Position numbers and translations under genes: made by a program. Below are positions 1 through 6,038 of a stretch of DNA of 9,783 nt, in pieces. Under the pieces are notes generated by a model that saw nothing but the letters and a program-made list of their open reading frames with translations, was not told where the DNA came from and did no database searches. Position 1 is the first letter of the stretch, and every line of letters starts with the position of its first letter. Origin of the DNA: Anaerolineae bacterium (GTDB lineage Bacteria; Chloroflexota; Anaerolineae; Anaerolineales; Villigracilaceae); NCBI GenBank assembly GCA_003158885.1, contig PMLN01000183.1, positions 14,963 through 24,745 on the forward strand. Direction: 5' to 3'.

Positions 1-15
1 TCGAAGGAGATTAAT

Positions 16-705
16 GTGAACAAGCGGATTTTTTCGTTCTTTTTCATTGCTGCCATGCTTTCCGCATGTGCGCCGTCCCGGTTTGCCATTCAAACGGCAA
101 TCGCGCAGACGCAAAGTGCGTATACGTCCACCCCCAATCTTGCGAACATCACTTTCGCAACCCCTGCGCTTGCAACCCTGACGCCCAAGCCAGCCGATAC
201 GGCGACCGCCTCGCCAACCCCCAAGCCGGGATCCATGGATGCGCCAATTCCATTTGGTGTTAAAAATACATTGACCGACACGTTGAGCGGCGGGACCTTC
301 GATTTTCAAGTCCGCGAGGTGGTGCGAGGCCCAAAAGTGATCTATCTGATCCAGCAAGCCAGCACGCGTAATCTTAACCCGCCGCAAGGCATGGAATATA
401 TACTGATCAGAGTTACGATCACTTTGGATGCTGGGAATTTGAATTTAAACGATTATGACTTTAGCGTGGATAGCAATGGCAATCTTTCGGATTCGTTTTC
501 AGCGCCCGTTTGTTGTATGACCAATGTCGGGTATAAGGTGCTTCAGGCTGACTTGTCCGCGCTTGGCTCTTCGACCGATGGCTGGATCATCCGCATGGCC
601 TTTATCAATGATCCCAAACCGCTGCTGGCATATCGGGCTGGCGCGGGAAACAATCTTTCGGAGGCGGTCTTCTTTTCGCTCAACCCCACAACGCAATCAC
701 CATAA
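16..705 (+). CDS. Secreted lipoprotein with a DUF4352-like domain
   Basis: A 229-residue exported lipoprotein of unknown function. It opens with a short basic n-region (NKR), a hydrophobic core rich in Phe, and a lipobox LSAC with the lipidated Cys at residue 18. A Thr/Pro/Ala-rich linker covers about residues 30-72 ('TPKPADTATASPTPKPG'). A globular part follows to the end; its pattern of an edge strand then 'GMEYILIRVTI' resembles the immunoglobulin-like DUF4352 fold of bacterial surface lipoproteins. A Cys-Cys pair sits near residue 167 ('APVCCM'). The start is GTG at 16, chosen because AAGGAG lies at 4-9, six bases upstream. An ATG at 14 is out of frame and stops at once. The 3' end overlaps the convergent transporter gene by 26 bases. 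Seen: signal peptide, linker, ribosome site. Inferred: DUF4352 relationship and outer-surface location. No catalytic motif is visible. Confidence 0.85.
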   Translation: MNKRIFSFFFIAAMLSACAPSRFAIQTAIAQTQSAYTSTPNLANITFATPALATLTPKPADTATASPTPKPGSMDAPIPFGVKNTLTDTLSGGTFDFQVREVVRGPKVIYLIQQASTRNLNPPQGMEYILIRVTITLDAGNLNLNDYDFSVDSNGNLSDSFSAPVCCMTNVGYKVLQADLSALGSSTDGWIIRMAFINDPKPLLAYRAGAGNNLSEAVFFSLNPTTQSP

Positions 706-1531
706 TTCCGGCAAAGATGATCGCCGCGCCCAGCATGCGCAGGCCGCCGAATTTTTCTCCAAGAAACTGCCAGCCTGCGTAAGCTGCCATCACCACGCTC
801 ACTTCACGGATCGAGCCGGCATATCCAAGCGGCGAAATGCTGTAAGCCCAAAGAGCCAGGGAGTAAGCGCCGATCGTCAGAACGCCGATGGCGGCTAAGG
901 CCCACGGGTGGGCCGAGAGTTCATTCTTTAACCTATTCCATCCATATTGACGCAAGATCAATGGCGAAGTGAAAATTGGGACACAAAAGAAGAGAACGAT
1001 CACATAAGGCAGAGCGGCGGTCTGCTTGACGGCAATCCCATCGAGGATCGAATAAATCGAAATCAACAAAGCCAGAAGAAGCGCAAGCAGAATGCCGCGC
1101 AGGTGCGGCCTGGATTGCGCTTGGAAAATATTGCTTCCGCCAATGATCAACAAGCCGCCGACAATCACGATGATGCCGATCAACCCACCGGGGGTAAATC
1201 GTTCGTGAAGAAAGAGCGCAGCCCAAACCGCGATCAGCGCGGGCGCGGCGCCGCGTCCCATTGGATAGACAAGGGAAAAATCCGAATCTTTATACGCCTC
1301 TGCCAGCACGATATAGTATGCAATCTCGAATAGCGCACTGATGAGCAGGATATGCCAAATGGCTGAAGATGGAAAACCGGCTATAAAAATCGCCGGCAGG
1401 AATGCGAGCGGCCCGATGATCGAACTCCACCACACGGCGATGTATTTCTCGCCCGCCCGTTTTAGCAGCAGATTCCATGTGGCGTGAAGAACGGCGGCGA
1501 CCAGTAACAACCCAATCGCAAAAAGCGACAT
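680..1531 (-). CDS. EamA/DMT-family membrane transporter
   Basis: A 283-residue polytopic membrane protein of the drug/metabolite transporter superfamily, with two EamA repeats of about 140 residues and roughly ten hydrophobic segments. Family landmarks are 'HATWNLLLKRA' in the first helix, 'AYKDSDFSLVYPMGRG' at about residues 79-94, 'LHERFTPGG' closing the first repeat and 'FLGEKFGGLRMLGA' in the second. The substrate cannot be told from sequence; relatives export amino acids, sugars or small metabolites. The ATG at 1531-1529 shares one base with the TGA of the upstream Nudix gene (TGATG), and GGAG lies at 1542-1539, so the pair is translationally coupled. Its 3' end runs 26 bases into the convergent lipoprotein gene. 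Family assignment is firm; specificity is unknown. Confidence 0.9.
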   Translation of the reverse strand: MSLFAIGLLLVAAVLHATWNLLLKRAGEKYIAVWWSSIIGPLAFLPAIFIAGFPSSAIWHILLISALFEIAYYIVLAEAYKDSDFSLVYPMGRGAAPALIAVWAALFLHERFTPGGLIGIIVIVGGLLIIGGSNIFQAQSRPHLRGILLALLLALLISIYSILDGIAVKQTAALPYVIVLFFCVPIFTSPLILRQYGWNRLKNELSAHPWALAAIGVLTIGAYSLALWAYSISPLGYAGSIREVSVVMAAYAGWQFLGEKFGGLRMLGAAIIFAGIMVIALWG

Positions 1532-1956
1532 CAGGCGGCTCCGGCCCGCTCAAGGTAAGCCCGGATGGAAACCACCGTATAAGAATCAAGGTCCAATTCA
1601 TCCAATGCTTTTTGGGGCGCCATCCAAATGAATTCCTCGGCTTCGTCATTCAAAACGACTTCGCCTTCATCCATCCGGGCAGTGAAATCCATAAAGATAA
1701 AATGGCGCGGCTTCCAGAATTGTTCGTCGTAGATACATTCCTGCCAGCAGAGGAACCTGAGATCGTAAATCTCAAGGCCTGTTTCTTCCTTTGCTTCGCG
1801 TCGAGCGGCCTCAACGGCGGTCTCGCCCAACTCGATGTGCCCACCGGGAACGCCGTATTTGCCGTGCCATTTGTGCGTCTTCATCAAAAACAATTCACCG
1901 TGAGGGTTGAAAATCAAAATCCCCACGGTTGGTTCGGGAAAGAGTTGATCATTCAT
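1531..1956 (-). CDS. Nudix hydrolase (NUDIX-domain pyrophosphohydrolase)
   Basis: A 141-residue cytosolic hydrolase of nucleoside diphosphates linked to another moiety; the exact substrate is unknown. The full Nudix box Gx5Ex7REUxEExGU is present at about residues 39-61 (GHIELGE, then REAKEETGL), with all metal-binding Glu residues intact. The preceding 'MKTHKWHGKYGVPGG' and the later 'FWKPRHFIFMDF' are typical of small NudI/MutT-like members. The start is placed at ATG 1956 because homologues begin near 'MNDQLFPEPTVGILIF'. A -10 type TATAAT hexamer at 1971-1966 would lie inside the reading frame if the longer in-frame ATG at 1986 (ten more residues, no Shine-Dalgarno) were used. No good Shine-Dalgarno is seen at 1956, so translation may be leaderless. 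It overlaps the downstream transporter by one base and forms a two-gene operon with it. Confidence 0.88.
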   Translation of the reverse strand: MNDQLFPEPTVGILIFNPHGELFLMKTHKWHGKYGVPGGHIELGETAVEAARREAKEETGLEIYDLRFLCWQECIYDEQFWKPRHFIFMDFTARMDEGEVVLNDEAEEFIWMAPQKALDELDLDSYTVVSIRAYLERAGAA

Positions 1957-1965
1957 AGCCGCTCT

Positions 1966-1971
1966 ATTATA
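1966..1971 (-). promoter_or_regulatory. Probable -10 hexamer for the Nudix-transporter operon
   Basis: Read on the minus strand this is TATAAT, a perfect sigma70-type -10, ending nine bases before the chosen ATG at 1956. Transcription would begin about 2-3 bases before the start codon. The expected -35 position holds no good TTGACA match, so the site rests on the -10 and its location at the head of a gene pair after a 129-base gap. Confidence 0.45.
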
Positions 1972-2055
1972 TAGCAAGGTTTCCATCGAACGATGGGAAC
2001 GTGCAGCGCGGTTATGTAAACAAAAGAACTCCCCTCATGTTTCGCCAGGCATGAA

Positions 2056-2073
2056 CACAGATGGCACAGATAC
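2056..2073. repeat. Short 9-base tandem repeat (CACAGATxx, two copies)
   Basis: CACAGATGG is followed directly by CACAGATAC in the 129-base gap after the dioxygenase gene (ATCTGTG twice on the minus strand). It is a two-copy remnant of the kind of short tandem array seen in other intergenic spaces of this window. The rest of the gap, 1972-2085, holds only a weak hairpin (see rejected items) and nothing else recognised. Confidence 0.4.
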
Positions 2074-2085
2074 GAATCTATGGCT

Positions 2086-2856
2086 TTACCCGATACGGAT
2101 AGACCTCATCGAGATCGAACCGCCCATCACCTTATCGGCAAAGAAGGAAACAGGTTCGTTTTCATCCTTCAGCGCCAGCGTGTAGAGCAGCGGCACATAA
2201 TGCTCGGCGGTGTTGATCGCCAGGGCCGCGGCCTGGTCGCCTTTTTCATAATGAATGATCGGATCGTGATCATTTTGCGAGATCCAATTGGCGATGCGTT
2301 GATCAAAGTCTACCGCCCAGCCATAGGCAGAATCATCGAAGCGCGCCATGCGCAGGTTGTGTACGATATTTCCGCTCCCGATGATCAGCACATCCTCCTC
2401 GCGCAATTCCTTCAACTGGCGGCTGATGTCATAGTGCTTTTGGGCATCGATATTGGCATCCAGGGACATTTGGATCACCGGCACGTCGGCTTTGGGAAAC
2501 ATGCGTTTGAGCACGGTCCACGTTCCATGATCCAGCCCCCAATCCAGGTCGGATTTGACCTCGGTGTTCTTGATGATGCGCCGCACCTGTTCCGCCAAAT
2601 CGGGCGCACCCGGCGCGTCGTAGCGGATCTCGTACATCTGCGGCGGGAAACCATAGAAATCATAAATCGTGCGCGGTTTGTCCATGGCGGTGACCAGCGT
2701 GCCACGCGTCACCCAATGTGCGGAAATACAGATGACGGCCTTGGGTTTTGGCAGGGCCTTCCCGGCTGCGTCCCAGGCGCGTGAGAATTCATTATCCTCC
2801 ATAACGTTCATCGGGTTTCCGTGCCCAACGAATAAAACAGGCATTTTTTCAGACAT
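2086..2856 (-). CDS. ygiD: Extradiol ring-cleavage dioxygenase, YgiD/LigB type (4,5-DOPA dioxygenase family)
   Basis: A 256-residue class III extradiol dioxygenase (LigB superfamily, PF02900), close in length to E. coli YgiD (about 260-270). Family members cleave catechol-type rings such as DOPA; the natural bacterial substrate is often unclear. Metal-binding His residues are visible at H12 (FVGHGNPM), H47 (CISAHW) and H219 (AEHYVPLLY). Other conserved stretches are 'YDFYGFPPQMYEIRY' (65-79), 'GLDHGTWTVL' with H110, and 'GSGNIVHNL' with H166. It looks intact and functional. The start has a good ribosome site, AAAGGA at 2869-2864, seven bases upstream of ATG 2856. It follows the deacetylase stop by 17 bases and is the last gene of the five-gene minus-strand run. 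Nothing shows a pathway link to its neighbours. Family assignment is firm; the symbol reflects similarity, not proven orthology. Confidence 0.9.
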   Translation of the reverse strand: MSEKMPVLFVGHGNPMNVMEDNEFSRAWDAAGKALPKPKAVICISAHWVTRGTLVTAMDKPRTIYDFYGFPPQMYEIRYDAPGAPDLAEQVRRIIKNTEVKSDLDWGLDHGTWTVLKRMFPKADVPVIQMSLDANIDAQKHYDISRQLKELREEDVLIIGSGNIVHNLRMARFDDSAYGWAVDFDQRIANWISQNDHDPIIHYEKGDQAAALAINTAEHYVPLLYTLALKDENEPVSFFADKVMGGSISMRSIRIG

Positions 2857-2873
2857 ATCTCAATCCTTTGTGT

Positions 2874-3719
2874 TTAGCGAATCACCTTATCCATATCATA
2901 AACAGGCAGGTGTTCGGTTTCAAGATAATCACATAGATCGCTCAGCCATTCAAATTCATACCCTGCGCCGCGTAAGAAAATTATCATTTTTTCGAAGATG
3001 TCGAACGCGCTTCTTGCATTGCGCTGTAACAGGGGTTTTTCGCCTGCCGTGACTTGGTCTGCCAGCAAATGGAAATAATGATCATACGGATGCGCCAACA
3101 CAGCCATTTGATTCGGCGGAGGAAAAATTTTCATCAGCCAGTTGTACGTTGTCCAACCAAACAACTTGACATAACTCAAGGAGAAGACCAAGCGCACCCC
3201 ATGCAAAGTTGCAAATGGAATTTCGATGATGGATTGCGCTTCATGCCTAACCCGAAACGGCTCAACTGGCAAATGGAGATTGTTATATCCCAAGCGTCCC
3301 GGACGATATGAGGGATAAATGCTCGAGTCGTAACGAAAGCCCAGATCGAATAAGGTTTGCAGCCCTTCGCGCGTGATCTGTCCAACCGGGGCACGGTAGC
3401 CGCTTGGATTTTGTCCAGTGAACGCGCGAAAGGTGCGGAACGCTTCCTCGATATCAGCGCGTGAGCATGGGTTTTGCATATCATGCATATGGGAATGAAC
3501 TGCAAACTCAATCGGGATTTGATCTTGCAGTCGCCGATATGAATCGCCATGTTTTGAAATCAGAGAAGTGACCAAGAACGCCGTGATTTTGACATCATTC
3601 TTCTTTAGGATGTTCACATAGCGATTGAACAACGCATCATCCTCGAACAACCGAATGCGCCCAGATGGGTCGAGAAAATCGGACTCCACATCCAGAGTAA
3701 TACAGGCAATCTTTCGCAT
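2874..3719 (-). CDS. Polysaccharide deacetylase family protein (carbohydrate esterase 4 fold)
   Basis: A 281-residue NodB/polysaccharide-deacetylase domain protein, probably removing acetyl groups from a glycan or lipid-linked sugar. CE4 landmarks in order are 'ITLDVESDF' with D10 and D14 (catalytic base and metal Asp region), 'VHSHMHD' at 74-80 (metal His pair), 'GYRAPVG' at 107-113 (the RxP motif), 'YDSSIYPSYRPG', and the late 'LAHPYDHYFH' supplying the last catalytic His. There is no signal peptide or membrane segment, so a cytosolic role on precursors is more likely than cell-wall trimming. The start is ATG 3719, which overlaps the upstream methyltransferase stop by one base (TAATG). A longer frame to 3773 adds 18 residues that do not look like the family and would lie inside the methyltransferase gene. 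The true substrate is unknown. Confidence 0.85.
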   Translation of the reverse strand: MRKIACITLDVESDFLDPSGRIRLFEDDALFNRYVNILKKNDVKITAFLVTSLISKHGDSYRRLQDQIPIEFAVHSHMHDMQNPCSRADIEEAFRTFRAFTGQNPSGYRAPVGQITREGLQTLFDLGFRYDSSIYPSYRPGRLGYNNLHLPVEPFRVRHEAQSIIEIPFATLHGVRLVFSLSYVKLFGWTTYNWLMKIFPPPNQMAVLAHPYDHYFHLLADQVTAGEKPLLQRNARSAFDIFEKMIIFLRGAGYEFEWLSDLCDYLETEHLPVYDMDKVIR

Positions 3720-4414
3720 TAGGAGTGCGGTAGGTTGCTGGAGTAATAGAAGGTCGCGTGACGCGTATACCAAATATCCTTATATCCATATTTGGCGGCT
3801 ATCGTATTGAACTCATTATGATTGTAAAGATACACGCCCGGACAATGATTAAGCCAAAGATAGACACGGCGCAATTGCCAGGTTACCCAGTTTTTTCTGC
3901 GTCCCTCGGAATCGGGAAAATCGAACAGGAAATATGGCGCCTTCATGCGGCTCATCAAGGAATCTAGTTCTGTTGCATTAAAATATTCGATCACGCCCAG
4001 TGCGGTGACAAGATCTGCTTGTGGAAGTGCAAGATCCGGCTGAGTCAGATCCATCGTTTTGAATTCCAGGCGATCCGCATATGGACTGGCAAGCCGACTT
4101 TGATCGGCGGCTTCAATCAAAGTGGAGGAAACGTCAACGCCGATGACTCTCTGCGCGCCCGCTTCCAACAACTGAAAAGCAAAACGTCCCGAAGCACAGC
4201 CAATGTCAAGTACTACTTTACCCTTAATGTGCGGTGCCACCAGTTTCAGCGCGGCATCCATACGTACATACATACCCTTTCCGCGGAAGAGCGTGGACAT
4301 ACGATCCCAGAACGTTAGTTGTTTGCCGCTGTCTTTAAAATACGCACTAGCTTCCCAACTTATCACATGCTTCTTCCAATATTCCCCGCTCTTTGAATTC
4401 ACTTCCGGTGTCAT
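3719..4414 (-). CDS. Class I SAM-dependent methyltransferase
   Basis: A 231-residue Rossmann-fold methyltransferase. Motif I is 'VLDIGCASGRF' at about 68-78, followed by the acidic end of strand 2, 'VIGVDVS' (D94), which binds the SAM ribose. A motif II-like 'ADRLEFKTMDLTQ' and a motif IV-like 'ADLVTALGVIEYF' complete the SAM-binding core. The N-terminal 60 residues ('EYWKKHVISWEASAYF') form a helical cap of the sort seen in small-molecule or lipid/sugar methyltransferases. The start ATG 4414 has a strong but closely spaced GGAGGA at 4423-4418. It ends in a one-base overlap with the deacetylase, so the two are translationally coupled and may act on the same glycan or lipid. That link is inferred; the methyl acceptor is unknown. 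It begins 23 bases after the second metallopeptidase. Confidence 0.87.
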   Translation of the reverse strand: MTPEVNSKSGEYWKKHVISWEASAYFKDSGKQLTFWDRMSTLFRGKGMYVRMDAALKLVAPHIKGKVVLDIGCASGRFAFQLLEAGAQRVIGVDVSSTLIEAADQSRLASPYADRLEFKTMDLTQPDLALPQADLVTALGVIEYFNATELDSLMSRMKAPYFLFDFPDSEGRRKNWVTWQLRRVYLWLNHCPGVYLYNHNEFNTIAAKYGYKDIWYTRHATFYYSSNLPHS

Positions 4415-4437
4415 GCTTCCTCCATGTTTGGATTCGA

Positions 4438-6036
4438 TCAGTGAGATTGTTGAAAATATTCCTGGATAATATCAGAAAAACTTGTGTCGGTGTGCAACCG
4501 CAGGGTCGCAAAGAAATCGGCGGCAGTGACATGCCGGTGAGCATAACGCGTGGCATAATCCTTCAAGAAAGCAAAGTAAGTATCGTCGCCGACGCGTGTC
4601 CGCAATGCGTCAAGGAAATTCGCACCGTTCAAATAGACCGCATTGACATAAGAAAGAAATGTCGAGTAATCATAGATGCTTCCGTCCACATATCCACTGG
4701 GGCCAAAATAATTAACGCGGAAATTCCACCACCAATCCCCGTAGTTCGGATAGTTGTATTGGTAGAAAATCCGCTCACTGTAGACCGCCATGGCTTCATC
4801 GAGCCAGGGTTCCTCCGCCTGGTCGCTGCCCACCAACCCAAACCACCACTGGTGTGCGATCTCGTGTGTGCCGATCATGACCAGGTTGCTTTTGGCCGAG
4901 CCGTTATATTGGTTATAAAATTTGGCGGCGAGGAAGACCAGCCCGTCATATTCCTGTCCATCGGGCACATCGGTTTCCACGATGCTGATGCTTTGATACG
5001 GATACGGTGCGAATTTGACGTCATACAGCCCCAGCGATTGCGTGGCCATCCAAACCACCTCGCCGCTGGCGTTTTCATCACCGGCGAAATAATAGGAGCG
5101 GATCTTGACCGAACCGACCGCGGAATCATCCATCTTGAAATGGTTGCTGGCTGAGAGTACAAAGGTGCGTGCGGCTTCGAGACGATATTCCAGCCAGTCT
5201 CCATTCGTTCCCTGCAGTGCGCTGGCCGCGATCATCACGCTCGGGTCATCCACCTTGAGATTCACATCATAATCCGCGGCGTCATAGACGAGGTGTTCCC
5301 CAAACGACCACGGATCGTGAAGGATCCATCCGTTTTCATAAGGAACGATGAACGGATACCAGTCTGTCAGGTTGATTTGGTTATCCAGATAGCCGAAGGT
5401 CTTCTCAAGGTTCTTTGCAGGCAGCAATAAATCGAAACTTAACGCGAAGTTGGTGGTTGCATTCGGAGAAAGATTCCGGGAAAGATCGAACGCCAGCCGC
5501 TGGCCGTTAAGGCTGTAACCGGTAACCGCCCGGCCATCCTGGACAAAGCTGGTCAGCGAGAAGCAACCACTCGATAGATTAGGCTCGACCGCCAGAACAA
5601 TGTTCGACAAAATTTGACCGGTCGTGTTTGTATATTGGATCGTTTCGTCTGCATGAAGGCTGTGCGCTGCGTATTTCAGGCTGACATAAAATGTATATTG
5701 TGTCCGTGTATTTACCGGCGCGGATGTCGGCGAGAGCGTGGGAGTCACCGGAACAGACGTGGGCGTATCCGTAGGCGACAAAGGCGTGAACGTCGCGGTG
5801 TCCGTTGGAACAACTGTCCAGGTGGGGATTTGAGTTGCAGACGGAATGGGCGCATCGGTTGGGAGCGCAGGCTGAAACGGAGTCGGAGTGGCGGTGGAGT
5901 TGGGGTCCGCAGTGACCAGGTTGTAATCCGGGGCACGAGGCGTGGATGCAGATGGGACGCAGCCAAAAGTCAGCGAAGCAAAAAGTAAAACGCAAAACGC
6001 AACTTTCAACACAGGAGGTAATTTGATGGGGAGCAT
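4438..6036 (-). CDS. M1-like gluzincin metallopeptidase, probable lipoprotein (paralogue A)
   Basis: A 532-residue secreted zinc peptidase of the M1 aminopeptidase clan. Zinc site: HEIAH at 391-395 followed by exactly 18 residues and E414, the classic HExxH-x18-E. The catalytic Tyr is Y468 in 'VYLNGA', matching the YEKG motif. The substrate-amine motif GxMEN appears as GQEY at 360-363: the Glu is kept, while Met and Asn are changed. A hydrophobic N-terminus ends at C26 ('LTFGC'), a poor lipobox. A Thr/Pro/Ser-rich linker runs from about 28 to 110, then a beta-rich N-domain including 'NLTDWYPF' and 'FGEHLVYDAADYDV'. I chose ATG 6036, two bases after the stop of paralogue B; a TTG at 6042 overlaps that stop by four bases and adds two residues. 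No Shine-Dalgarno is visible, so reinitiation after B is likely. It is shorter than full M1 enzymes (over 600 residues) and lacks their C-terminal helical domain. Confidence 0.88.
   Translation of the reverse strand: MLPIKLPPVLKVAFCVLLFASLTFGCVPSASTPRAPDYNLVTADPNSTATPTPFQPALPTDAPIPSATQIPTWTVVPTDTATFTPLSPTDTPTSVPVTPTLSPTSAPVNTRTQYTFYVSLKYAAHSLHADETIQYTNTTGQILSNIVLAVEPNLSSGCFSLTSFVQDGRAVTGYSLNGQRLAFDLSRNLSPNATTNFALSFDLLLPAKNLEKTFGYLDNQINLTDWYPFIVPYENGWILHDPWSFGEHLVYDAADYDVNLKVDDPSVMIAASALQGTNGDWLEYRLEAARTFVLSASNHFKMDDSAVGSVKIRSYYFAGDENASGEVVWMATQSLGLYDVKFAPYPYQSISIVETDVPDGQEYDGLVFLAAKFYNQYNGSAKSNLVMIGTHEIAHQWWFGLVGSDQAEEPWLDEAMAVYSERIFYQYNYPNYGDWWWNFRVNYFGPSGYVDGSIYDYSTFLSYVNAVYLNGANFLDALRTRVGDDTYFAFLKDYATRYAHRHVTAADFFATLRLHTDTSFSDIIQEYFQQSH
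5977..6003. repeat. Degenerate 7-base repeats in the signal-peptide codons of paralogue A
   Basis: On the plus strand about four units of the form NNNAAAA (agcAAAA, agtAAAA, cgcAAAA, then cgcAAct) follow each other in a 7-base period. They encode the hydrophobic signal-peptide core of paralogue A ('VAFCVLLFA'). This is the same position as the cleaner array in paralogue B. Confidence 0.6.
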
Positions 6037-6038
6037 TG

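Noticed and set aside
1957..1986. Longer N-terminus of the Nudix protein starting at ATG 1986
   Set aside because: The ten added residues do not fit the family start, there is no Shine-Dalgarno, and the TATAAT hexamer lies inside them.
2034..2055. Hairpin CTCATG/CATGAA downstream of the dioxygenase gene as a terminator
   Set aside because: The stem is only five base pairs with a 10-base loop, and the T-rich stretch on the minus strand is displaced by about eight bases; too weak to call.
2080..2784. 234-codon open frame on the plus strand opposite the dioxygenase gene
   Set aside because: It is a mirror of a well-supported dioxygenase with intact metal-binding motifs; the plus-strand product has no recognisable domain and no ribosome site.
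3720..3773. Longer N-terminus of the deacetylase starting at 3773
   Set aside because: It would overlap the methyltransferase by over 50 bases and precede the conserved first strand with unrelated residues; the TAATG junction at 3719 is a better start.
4393..5154. 253-codon plus-strand frame opposite paralogue A
   Set aside because: It is antisense to the zinc-site region of the M1-like peptidase, has no domain pattern, and its composition reflects the complementary codons.
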